Assembly (NCBI GenBank): GCA_940337035.1
Contig: OW679197.1
Coordinates: forward strand, 60,285,903 to 60,349,902
DNA: 64,000 nucleotides
Direction of reading: 5' to 3'
DNA from: Agriotes lineatus
Lineage: Eukaryota; Arthropoda; Insecta; Coleoptera; Elateridae
Under the pieces are notes generated by a model that saw only the letters and a program-made list of their open reading frames with translations, was not told where the DNA came from and did no database searches. The stretch's first letter is position 1. Every line of letters begins with the position of its first letter. This document shows, one piece after another, positions 41,585 through 52,100 of this stretch. Both the position numbers and the translations under genes were made by a program.

Positions 41585-44500
41585 GCAGAAATAAATATCT
41601 CCTCCCATAATGCGTTACCTTACGTAGAAATTAAAACCCGAAATTAAAATTATTGATTGATACAGGTAGTTCTAGGTCAATTATTAAACCATCTGTAGTA
41701 GAAGATTTTATCCGCAAACAATTTATCACGCTAATACCGTAATAAAAACAGCTATTGGGAGCAAAAATGTTAGATATCAAGCAATGATACCAGCATTTTC
41801 GGAATTCCATAGCGACCACGAAATTGATTTCATTTTATTCGATTTTCACGATTATTTTGACGGAGTAATAGCTTAGAAGATCTTATTCAAATGAATCTTA
41901 ATATTGATTTAGTTAACAAAAAATTAATAGGGCCGCATGTGCAAATTCCCGTTTAAATTTCGACAACCCGTTGATGTTAATTTTTCGTTTTCGGTAAATC
42001 CGAAGAGAAATTGATTAAAAATATCCCAGTTACTGTGTATAATGGAGAAATTTTAGTTAACGCACGTAATATTGATGAACTTTTCATTCCACAAGTTTTA
42101 ACTTTTGCAAAAAACGGTTATGCACCCGTAGAAATACAAAATCCAACGCAAAGAACAATTTCAGTAACCTTAAACGAACCTCTATCAACAATTCGCTTTG
42201 AACCATCTTTGTACGAATCTTATAAGTTCGAATCATTCACTAACCCTTGCGAAACAGTAAACTCCCAAGTTGACAAAAGTAGCATAAAAGACCTAATACG
42301 TACCGATCACATGAATCAAGAAGAAAAATTGCTATTATAAATCTTTGTAACCAATTCTCAGACATTTTTCTTAAACCAGGCGATAAATTAACTTTTACTT
42401 CTAAAATTAAGCACGCGATAAAAACTACAGACGAAATCCCAGTACACACCAAGTCATATAGATACCCATACGTACATAAACAAGAAGTGCAACGACAAAT
42501 TCAGGAAATGTTAGAAAAAGGAATCATTAGGCCATCTTATAGCCCTTGGTCGTCCCATATTTGGATAGTCCCGAAAAAAATGGACGCATCGGGAAAACAA
42601 AAATGGAGACTAGTCGTGGATTATCGCAAAATTAACGAAAAAACAATTGATGATAGGTACCCCCTTCCTAATATTAATGATATTTTGGATAAATTAGGTA
42701 GAGCTCAATATTTTAGCACCCTTGATTTAGCTAGCGGTTTCACCAGATAGAAATGAGTAAATGTTCTATTGAAAGACCGCGTTTAACGTCGAAAACGGAC
42801 ATTTTGAATATTTAAGAGTTCCATATGGATTAAAAAACGCGCCGTCAACGTTTCAGAGAGTGATGGACGAAGTTTTGAAAGATCTACAAAATAAAATATG
42901 TATGTTTATATGGACGACATAATTATTTTTAGTACAAGTTTGCAAGAACATGTCCAAAATTTAAAATTAGTATTTTCCAAATTACGCGAAGCACAACTAA
43001 AAGTTCAGTTAGATAAATGCGAATTCTTGCAGAAAGAAGTAGAATATTTAGGGCATGTTGTGACACCAGATGGCATCAAACCAAACAAAAAGAAAATAGA
43101 AGCTATCAGAAAATTTCCCATTCCACGTACACAAAAAGAAATCAAATCATTTCTCGGCTTGTTAGGTTATTATCGTAAATTTATACAGAATTTTGCTAAA
43201 TTAACCAAGCCAATGACGCAATGTCTTAAGAAAAATCAAAAGGTAGAACACACCAAAGAATTTATTGAATGTTTCAATACATGTAAAAATATACTAACTT
43301 CAGAACCAGTATTAGCTTACCCAGACTTCGACAAATCCTTCGAATTGACGACAGACGCATCCAACTATGCTGTGGGTGCTGTACTCTCTCAAAATAATCA
43401 CCCAATTTCTTATGCATCTAGAACGCTAAATCCAGCCGAAATAAATTACTCGACTATTGAAAAAGAACTCCTTGCTATCGTGTGGAGTTGTAAATATTTT
43501 AGACCATATCTTTTCGGTCAAAAATTCGTAATTCTAACGGATCATAAGCCATTACAATGGTTATTTTCGCTCAAAGAACCAAATTCACGTTTAATTAGGT
43601 GGCGTTTAAAATTAGAGGAGTTCGATTATACTATTAAATATAAAAAAGGTAAAAACAACCAAGCAGCAGACGCTCTTTCGAGAAATCCACCAGATTTTGA
43701 TTTTAACCCTTTAGAAACCTCTTCTATTGACAATAATCTAGGAGATATCGATCAAGTAATTCAAGAAGCACTAAACGAAAACCAACCAATTCCATATTTG
43801 GATAATGATACTATTTCCGAAATACTGGAATCATTAGGTGAAAATCATCCAAAAGTTAACGTAATTTCTGATATCCAAATTAAACCCCCTGTAACAACAC
43901 AGCAAAACGACGAAACTGATCTAGAAACAGTACATACATCTCAGGAAAACCCTATTTGTACTATACCCATAACAGAACGGTCTTTAAACACATATAAAAA
44001 TCAATTGTTTATAACAAACGGCGACATCGATTCAGTACAATGTCGAAAAAAGGTAATTTTTGAAAATTCAAGGTTCTACATAACGTTGCCGAAAATTAAC
44101 GTCAAATATCACGTTATGCAACTTCTTAAAGAGTACATAGATCCTAAGCAAATATATGCCGCTTACTTTCAGCATTCCTCATTACCCAAAATTTTTGCTC
44201 TAACCGTTCAAGAAATATTTAAAAACTCGTCTTTTAAGCTTATTCACTGTACTAAATTTCTTACAGACGTAGAAACGTTAGAAGAACAAAAACAAAAACT
44301 TGAATACTATCATATTAGCAAATCCTGTCATAGAGGAATAAACGAAATGAAAATGTCTTTAACTTCAAGATATTATTGGCCGAAAATGGCACAAGATATC
44401 GAATATTATGTTAACAACTGTGAAACATGTTTAAAAAATAAATACGACCGAAATCCTCCAGTAATTAAATTCAATCTTACTCCGACAACTTCAAAACCCT

Positions 44501-45345
44501 TCGAACACATTCATGTAGACACATTTAAAATAGCTAACGAAAGTTATTTGACTATTATCGACGCATTTTCACGCTACGGTCAAGCGTACCAATTGGATTC
44601 TGTCACAGGCATAGCAGTAGTGGAAAATCTTTTAAATTTCATCTCACACCACGGTTTACCTCAAAAAATAACGACTGAATGTGGTACCGAATTTAAGAAT
44701 CAAGATCTAGAAAATTTCTGTAAATTGCATCGTATAGAACTCCACTACACAACTCCAAAAAACAGTAATTCAAACTCCACAGTGGAGCGATTTCATTCCA
44801 CTCTAATTGAACATTTTCGTTGTTTAAAAGAAGATCACAAAAATCTCAATTCAAACCAGCTTATGAAGCGAGCTATATTAGGTTACAATAATGCAATTCA
44901 CAGTGTCACAAAATTCACCCCGTTCGAAGTTATAAAAGGTCACATCAATAATACCAATCCCTTTGATTTAAATGATCATGTTATTGTATCAGACTACATT
45001 CAGGACCATAAAGAAACATCCAACAAATTATATGAAAAAATCAAAGACGCTAATGAAAATGCCAAAGAAAATATTATTTCCAAACACAATGAAAATCGAA
45101 ATGCTCCTCCAAATTTCGCAAATCAAAAAGTTGCATATTTGAAAACAAAATTTCGAGATAAAAAGTTACCAAAATTTAAAAAGGCTAAAATACTAGAAGA
45201 AACTGACATTAAGTTGATCACGGACAAAGGAACATACCATAAAAATATTGCTAGAAAACCTAAAATTAATTCCTTGTTACAGGAACCTAAGCGAAATGAG
45301 GCTAATAACCTTATTCCTGGTCCTTCAAATATTACGAGTACGTAG
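41585..45345 (+). pseudogene. pol: Pol of element 2: broken protease and RT, intact C-terminal two thirds
   Basis: Protease LLIDTGSSRSIIKP lies near 41,650; frame changes occur near 41,640, 41,710, 41,875 and 41,955. The RT N-terminus is at 42,487-42,750 (HIWIVPKKMDASGKQKWRLV). Further breaks precede an 815-codon open block from 42,898. That block has YMDD at its residues 4-7, RNase H (TTDAS at 151-155, LTDHKPLQW), and integrase with an H-x-H-C-x2-C finger (SCHRGINEM to NNCETCLKN), HVDTF, and VERFHSTLIEHFR. The second DDE acidic residue is Glu in TTECGTEF rather than the usual Asp. No GPY/F motif is evident. Confidence 0.88.
45274..45282 (+). promoter_or_regulatory. Candidate 3' splice site for env mRNA, element 2
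   Basis: TTGTTACAG ends 13 bases before the likely env ATG at 45,296. Element 1 has CTGTTACAG at the same relative place (11,751-11,759, minus strand). Confidence 0.5.
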
Positions 45346-47002
45346 TATAGATGAGGATATTAAAATCAAAACAATTGACAACCCTATACTTCCTATACAG
45401 TTAGGAAATGCTAGATTAGTTTATAGTAAGCACACATTTTTGCATTACTTAGATTTAAACGTAATTATTAATCAGTTAAATAACTTAAAGAAACAATTTT
45501 TCGTAGTTAGAGATAGTATAAGCAAAGTAAATATTACAAACCCTATATCCTATCACGGCTTAGCCGAAGGCATGTTACTCAGATCAGAATATTTAATTCA
45601 AACAACTCAACAGAAATTCGAAAATCTGCACCCTCATATTCGAAATAAAAGAGGCGCAATTAATGGCATAGGCAAAATTAATAAGTGGCTTTTTGGCAAT
45701 CTTGATGCAGACGACGAAAAACGTTATGATCACGCTATTAATGTACTAGAGCAAAATCAGAAAGACTTAACGCATGAAATAAATTTACAGATTTCTTTAT
45801 CCAAAAAACTAATTGCTAATTACAATAAAACAATAATAATATTAAATAAAAACCAAGAAAAACTTGAAAATGACTTAAAAACTTTCCAGGCAGCAGTTCA
45901 GAATACTATTAATGACCTCAGTACTTACATTACTTTTCAAGGCACAATCTCTCAATTGAATTTGGACTGTCAAATTTTAATAACCTTCATAGACAATATA
46001 GAAAATGCTATAGTATTCTCGAAATTGAATACCCTGCATAATTCAATAATATCAAGTTATGAACTCCGAGAGATGCTTAATTACTTAGAGAAAATATACA
46101 GTAAAACAGAAATTCCGAAATTCAAAAATCTCCTCACGTACTACCAATTTTTGGGAACGCAAGTAACCTTTGTAAACTCTAAATTAGTTTTTGCTATACA
46201 CGTCCCTATAATAAGAACCGAAGTCCTGGACTTCTACCGTCTTTATCCAATTATCCAAACCCACCAAATTATTATTCCAAAACACCGATATTTGGCACTG
46301 AAAAACTCCAAGGCCAAGTTCGAGAAAGAGGAATGCCCGGTACTGGAAGAAACATTTTATTGCACCGAAAACTTCATTGTGGAAGACAACTGCACCCTTA
46401 GGCTCCTCGAAGGCAATCCAGCGAAAAACTGTCACGCCCTCGAAATATTTATAGAAGAGTCCATCATCAAGCAAGTCACCCAAGAAGAAGTGTTGATAAT
46501 TCCTGCAAATCAAGAAAGGCTGTTTTCCAAATGCAAATCGGACCAATATTTAGAAATAAATCTTCCATCCCTAATAAAGATTCCCAAATTGTGCGAAATC
46601 CAAGTAGACGGCAAGAAATTTATAAATGACGTTAAATTGCAACAAGGCAAACCACTCATTTTACCGAAGTTTGGCATAGGACATTTTGAAATTTTGAAGC
46701 AACACAAGACTTCAAATTTTACAAAACTGGACATAGAAGAAATTTACCAAATTAGTGAAATCGCAAGACAACTAACACCAATCAAGCATATCGACTATCC
46801 GGCAAACACCACCCCAATTATTAGCACCCTGATTGGTCTACTAATTCTCGTAATCATTGTGCTGTTTATGTTAACGTTTAGAAAGCCATGCAAGAAATCA
46901 TTGGAAAGTCCAAAGGCAGCCGAAAAGGAAAATCAAAATGAAGCTGAAGAAGTGGAAATGGGCCAGAATCCAAAAAACAACTCCGTTATTTTTGCATCTT
47001 AA
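45296..47002 (+). CDS. env: Env glycoprotein of element 2 (baculovirus F-like)
   Basis: The frame is open from at least 45,248. I choose Met 45,296 because it begins a signal peptide (MRLITLFLVLQILRVRS); an earlier in-frame Met is not followed by one. It gives 568 residues overlapping the end of pol. An RNKR furin-type site lies at about residue 116, then a Gly-rich fusion-peptide-like segment and WLFGNLDADDEKRY, parallel to RAKR and FLTGNLDAEDGEKY in element 1. Cys-rich ectodomain parts follow (EECPVLEETFYC, DNCTLRLL). One transmembrane helix (STLIGLLILVIIVLFMLTF) precedes a 45-residue acidic cytoplasmic tail. No stops were found. Function as a membrane fusion protein is family knowledge. 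Confidence 0.88.
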   Translation: MRLITLFLVLQILRVRSIDEDIKIKTIDNPILPIQLGNARLVYSKHTFLHYLDLNVIINQLNNLKKQFFVVRDSISKVNITNPISYHGLAEGMLLRSEYLIQTTQQKFENLHPHIRNKRGAINGIGKINKWLFGNLDADDEKRYDHAINVLEQNQKDLTHEINLQISLSKKLIANYNKTIIILNKNQEKLENDLKTFQAAVQNTINDLSTYITFQGTISQLNLDCQILITFIDNIENAIVFSKLNTLHNSIISSYELREMLNYLEKIYSKTEIPKFKNLLTYYQFLGTQVTFVNSKLVFAIHVPIIRTEVLDFYRLYPIIQTHQIIIPKHRYLALKNSKAKFEKEECPVLEETFYCTENFIVEDNCTLRLLEGNPAKNCHALEIFIEESIIKQVTQEEVLIIPANQERLFSKCKSDQYLEINLPSLIKIPKLCEIQVDGKKFINDVKLQQGKPLILPKFGIGHFEILKQHKTSNFTKLDIEEIYQISEIARQLTPIKHIDYPANTTPIISTLIGLLILVIIVLFMLTFRKPCKKSLESPKAAEKENQNEAEEVEMGQNPKNNSVIFAS

Positions 47003-47011
47003 GGAGGGAGG
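47001..47011 (+). promoter_or_regulatory. Polypurine tract of element 2
   Basis: AAGGAGGGAGG abuts the 3' LTR and overlaps the env stop codon. Confidence 0.8.
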
Positions 47012-47207
47012 AGTTACATGCACCTGCTTATCAAGAACACGACGCCACGCTGATAAGGCACATCCCAGCTCATCGTTATCTCTTTGCCACATTGCGAATT
47101 ATGTAAAATGTTATATTCATTCTTTGCTTGTTTGTAACAGAGTTAAGACGGTTTTTGCTTTTACCTGTAATTACGAAATAAAGTTTATTTTTAAAAAGCT
47201 GTTTACT
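47012..47207 (+). repeat. 3' LTR of element 2, missing about 19 bp near its end
   Basis: Identical to the 5' LTR up to AAAAAGCTGTTT. It then ends ACT, lacking the segment that lies between this point and the terminal AACT in the 5' copy. Confidence 0.85.
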
Positions 47208-47916
47208 ATAGTTTTTTGTAGTAGTATTTACGTAATTTTTCTATAAAAAACGACTATAAATCTAAGCGCCTTTGAGGTAATTCTGTAAGAAAATATGTCG
47301 TCATAATTCCTTAAAATCTAACCAAAAAGTTGGAGAGACTTTGGGGTTAGTCAGTAAGGAAATAATACGTAATTGTGTCCTAAATACTGACTTCATGGTC
47401 AAAGTTTTTGGCTTAGCAATAGAATAAGGACAATTTACTCAATTTTGACGTAAAAGTGTTCCGAATTTTGACTATACTTTGAAGTCAAATATAAGTCAAT
47501 GATAAACTTATTAAACAAACGTAATTCCTATTTTACGTAATTTTAACATAAATGATTACCTGTTATACTTTCTAGACTTAATGGTCACAATGCCTAACAA
47601 ATGTGACTTCAAAGTTAATTTACCTAACCAATAACATTTAGTAAATTACCTCTTAGTTGAAATTACTTCTTTATGTCTTTACAAGGGTCGAACACCGTCG
47701 ATAACGTTGCGTTGATGATTTACAATTTCGTGGTATACATGTTGTCAGAAGAATCGTGTTCCAAAAGTGTAATAGTACGGTTAAACCATATCGACTAACT
47801 ACAGATTATTACACCAGAATAAAACGTACGAATCCAACATTCACCCCTACAACCGTTAAATCTGTAAAATCAATTTTACCATCAGCAGCATGAATTAGAT
47901 CATATATTTAATATAT
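47208..47916. other. Non-coding, nothing recognised
   Basis: AT-rich flank with many ACGTAATT- and ACCTAA-like words but no defined repeat unit. Confidence 0.4.
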
Positions 47917-48134
47917 ACTATATTGCTAGCGGCTATGAGTGGGGAGGTCACAACATAAGTGAGACAGACAACCAACTCTTCGATGTATTTGGTGTGCTGT
48001 GCGCAAGCGCGTCGTCCGCGCGGTGGAAAAGTGAACCTCACGGTCAAGTTTAAAATTCGCTTCTAAAGGCGGAGTTCGAATTCTCAGGCATCCGCATGTT
48101 TTCGGCCGTTCCCAGGCCCTACTAGCAATATAGT
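47917..48134. mobile_element. Candidate 218-bp MITE
   Basis: Perfect 13-bp inverted ends (ACTATATTGCTAG at 47,917-47,929 and CTAGCAATATAGT at 48,122-48,134) bound a GC-richer interior. A GAGTTCGAATTCTC block inside resembles a tRNA B box, so a SINE origin is possible. No clear target duplication. Confidence 0.45.
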
Positions 48135-48161
48135 AAGTAATACATATATGGTTTACATGTA

Positions 48162-48399
48162 CCATCGCGGACAAAAAAATGGAAACATCATTGTTTTCCT
48201 AGTGTAAATGGGTATATTACCTAAGTTAAATCAACATTGCTGATATCATATTGTTTAATGCAGTTGTCAGTTGTTGTCAAAAGTAAAAAGTCAAAAAATA
48301 TAACCTAATATTTTGTAAACCCCTAATAACACTGTGTAAAATTATAAAAAAGCGTTAACTTGATTAACGCTGGTGTTTCCATTTTTTTGGCCGCGGTGG
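48162..48399. mobile_element. Tc1/mariner-type MITE (TA target duplication)
   Basis: 238 bp flanked by TA on both sides (48,160-48,161 and 48,400-48,401). Ends: CCATCGCGGACAAAAAAATG and, reverse-complemented, CCACCGCGGCCAAAAAAATG, with similarity continuing through GGAAACA(T/C)CA. No transposase. TA duplication plus these TIRs fit a non-autonomous Tc1/mariner element. Confidence 0.82.
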
Positions 48400-48401
48400 T
48401 A

Positions 48402-49169
48402 CATACATAACCTCACTTTAAAAATGTAACCTAAAAGTCGAATAAACCTATTTAGGGTTAAACGACCATTTTAGGTCTTAATAACTTTTAAGTCAAAATT
48501 TTGGGAGTCTAAAAACTTCAAGGTAAATTTTACCTAAATAGGTATTACTCGACATTTAAGTCTTCAGTTTACGTAATTTGGAGCTTATTAATGGGAAAAT
48601 TGTTCATTAGGTCTAAATTTTAAGGAATCTGAACTTTTAGGTCACATGATTTTACATCCGCCATGTTTCTTGTGGGAGCCTCTTTTAGAATGAAATCTAG
48701 TTCATAAATAAATAAATAATTATGCACCCGAAAAAAATAAAATAAAAACCTTTTGTATTAACACAACTAATAGTCCGGTCGGCAGGTAATTTCTAGCTGG
48801 ACACAATTCCCAAGTTAATGAAATGTTGGGATATTGTTTGGGGATCGTACGGGGTGTGGAATCTGAGTTTTCGACCTCGAGGACCCTGTGCTAACTCGGG
48901 GAGGGCCGAAAAACATCGACATTTTCGGACTTTTTTTCGGTTTTTTGCTTATATCTTCTGAACCATACGTTTTTCGAGAAAAATATTGTTATACAAAGTT
49001 GTAGAGCATTACATTTCAAAATTATTTGTTGATCCAATACTTACCGATATACAGCAGTTGAAAGATGGAACAAATTTCTCAAAATGTAAAAATAACTAGA
49101 AAAATGCAGGTTTTTGCCTCATAACTTTTATTTTTCAACATATCTATGTATACTATACATACTATGTAT
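48402..49169. other. Non-coding left flank of the giant fold-back element
   Basis: No gene recognised. The sequence at 48,780-49,169 is GC-mixed and ends in the 9-bp repeat GTCCCCTGA. Confidence 0.4.
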
Positions 49170-49178
49170 GTCCCCTGA
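49170..49178 (+). repeat. Left 9-bp target-site duplication of the giant fold-back element
   Basis: GTCCCCTGA, identical to 63,087-63,095; both copies directly abut the terminal GGGT/ACCC of the element. Confidence 0.8.
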
Positions 49179-49184
49179 GGGTCG

Positions 49185-52100
49185 GTTAACATAGCACCAC
49201 CAACTATTCCGAATGATCTCCAAATCAAGCGCTTGATTCTTTATATCTAGCGCAACCTAGCGCCACAAATTATTACGCTAGCGCCATTAGAGTTTCGGAT
49301 ATTTTTACTGGTCTTTTCGGGGGGTGCTAAGTTAACGCTAGCACCACCAATTAACGATAGGTTTCTGAAAACCTAGCGCTAGATTCTCTACACCTAGCGC
49401 CACCTGGCGCCACAAATTTTACACCTACCGCTTTTCCCATTTGAATTGTACGGCATAAAATTGATCGTTAACATAGCACCACCAACTATTCCAAATGATC
49501 TCCAAATCAAGCGCTTGATTCTTTATATCTAGCGCCACCTAGCGCCACAAATTATTACGCTACCGCCATTGCGGTTTCGGATATTTTTACTGGTCTTTTC
49601 GGGGGGTGCTAAGTTAACGCTAGCACCACCAATTAACGATAGGCTTCTGAAAACCTAGCGCTAGATTCTCTACACCTAGCGCCACCTGGCGCCACAAATT
49701 TTACACCTAGCGCTTTTCCCATTTGAATTGTACGGCATAAAATTGACCGTTAACAAAGCACCACCAACTATTCCAAATGATCTCCAAATCAAGCGCTTGA
49801 TTCTTTATATCTAGCGCCACCTACCGCCACAAATTATTACGCTACCGCCATTGCGGTTTCGGATATTTTTACTGGTCTTTTCGGGGGGTGCTAAGTTAAC
49901 GCTAGCACCACCAATTAACTATAAACTTCTGAAAACCTAGCGCTAGATTATCTACACCTAGCGCCACCTGGCGCCACAAATTTTACACCTACCGCTTTTC
50001 CCATTTGAATTGTACGGCATAAAATTGATCGTTAACATAGCACCACCAACTATTCCAAATGATCTCCAAATCAAGCGCTTGATTCTTTATATCTAGCGCC
50101 ACCTAGCGCCACAAATTATTACGCTACCGCCATTGCGGTTTCGGATATTTTTACTGGTCTTTTCGGGGGGTGCTAAGTTAACGCTAGCACCACCAATTAA
50201 CGATAGGCTTCTGAAAACCTAGCGCTAGATTCTCTACACCTAGCGCCACCTGGCGCCACAAATTTTACACCTAACGCTTTTCCCATTTGAATTGTACGGC
50301 ATAAAATTGACCGTTAACATAGCACCACCAACTATTCCAAATGATCTCCATATCAAGCGCTTGATTCTTTATATCTAGCGCCACCTAGCGCCACAAATTA
50401 TTACGCTACCGCCATTGCGGTTTCGGATATTTTTACTGGTCTTTTCGGGGGGTGCTAAGTTAACGCTAGCACCACCAATTAACTATAGACTTCTGAAAAC
50501 CTAGCGCTAGATTATCTACACCTAGCGCCACCTGGCGCCACAAATTTTACACCTACCGCTTTTCCCATTTGAATTGTACGGCATAAAATTGATCGTTAAC
50601 ATAGCACCACCAACTCTTCCGAATGATCTCCAAATCAAGCGCTTGATTCTTTATATCTAGCGCAACCTAGCGCCACAAATTATTACGCTAGCGCCATTAG
50701 AGTTTCGGATATTTTTACTGGTCTTTTCGGGGGGTGCTAAGTTAACGCTAGCACCACCAATTAACGATAGGTTTCTGAAAACCTAGCGCTAGATTCTCTA
50801 CACCTAGCGCCACCTGGCGCCACAAATTTTACACCTAGCGCTTTTCCCATTTGAATTGTACGGCATAAAATTAATCGTTAACATAGCACCACCAACTATT
50901 CCAAATGATCTCCAAATCAAGCGCTTGATTCTTTATATCTAGCGCCACCTAGCGCCACAAATTATTACGATACCGCCATTGCGGTTTCGGATATTTTTAC
51001 TGGTCTTTTCGGAGGGGTGCTAAGTTAACGCTAGCACCACCAATTAACTATAGACTTCTGAAAACCTAGCGCTAGATTCTCTACACCTAGCGCCACCTGG
51101 CGCCACAAATTTTACACCTACCGCTTTTCCCATTTGAATTGTACGGCATAAAATTGATCGTTAACATAGCACCACCAACTATTCCAAATGATCTCCAAAT
51201 CAAGCGCTTGATTCTTTATATCTAGCGCCACCTAGCGCCACAAATTATTACGCTACCGCCATTGCGGTTTCGGATATTTTTACTGGTCTTTTCGGGGGGG
51301 TGCTAAGTTAACGCTAGCACCACCAATTAACTATAGACTTCTAAAAACCTAGCGCTAGATTCTCTACACCTAGCGCCACCTGGCGCCACAAATTTTACAC
51401 CTAGCGCTTTTCCCATTTGAATTGTACGGCATAAAATTGACCGTTAACATAGCACCACCAACTATTCCAAATGATCTCCAAATCAAGCGCTTGATTCTTT
51501 ATATCTAGCGCCACCTACCGCCACAAATTATTACGCTACCGCCATTGCGGTTTCGGATATTTTTACTGGTCTTTTCGGGGGGTGCTAAGTTAACGCTAGC
51601 ACTACCAATTAACTATAGACTTCTGAAAACCTAGCGCTAGATTATCTACACCTAGCGCCACCTGGCGCCACAAATTTTACACCTACCGCTTTTCCCATTT
51701 GAATTGTACGGCATAAAATTGATCGTTAACATAGCACCACCAACTATTCCAAATGATCTCCAAATCAAGCGCTTGATTCTTTATATCTAGCGCCACCTAG
51801 CGCCACAAATTATTACGCTACCGCCATTGCGGTTTCGGATATTTTTACTGGTCTTTTCGGGGGGTGCTAAGTTAACGCTAGCACCACCAATTAACGATAG
51901 GCTTCTGAAAACCTAGCGCTAGATTCTCTACACCTAGCGCCACCTGGCGCCACAAATTTTACACCTAACGCTTTTCCCATTTGAATTGTACGGCATAAAA
52001 TTGACCGTTAACATAGCACCACCAACTATTCCAAATGATCTCCATATCAAGCGCTTGATTCTTTATATCTAGCGCCACCTAGCGCCACAAATTATTACGC

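Larger units (their letters stand above)
39627..47207 (+). mobile_element. Errantivirus-like LTR element 2
   Basis: The element is 7.6 kb on the plus strand: 5' LTR, tRNA-Ser primer site, gag, pol, env, polypurine tract, 3' LTR. It is a different family from element 1 (unrelated LTR sequence, only moderate protein similarity) but has the same primer site and layout. The two LTRs are identical over about 193 bp. Gag and the first third of pol carry many 1-nt frameshifts; from 42,898 to 47,002 the coding is clean. ATAG lies 2 bp outside the left LTR and directly after the right LTR, a possible but imperfect target duplication. Confidence 0.9.

Noticed and set aside
48060..48090. tRNA-like B box (GAGTTCGAATTCTC)
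   Set aside because: I could not find a matching A box or cloverleaf, so no tRNA is called; a SINE origin is only mentioned as an option.
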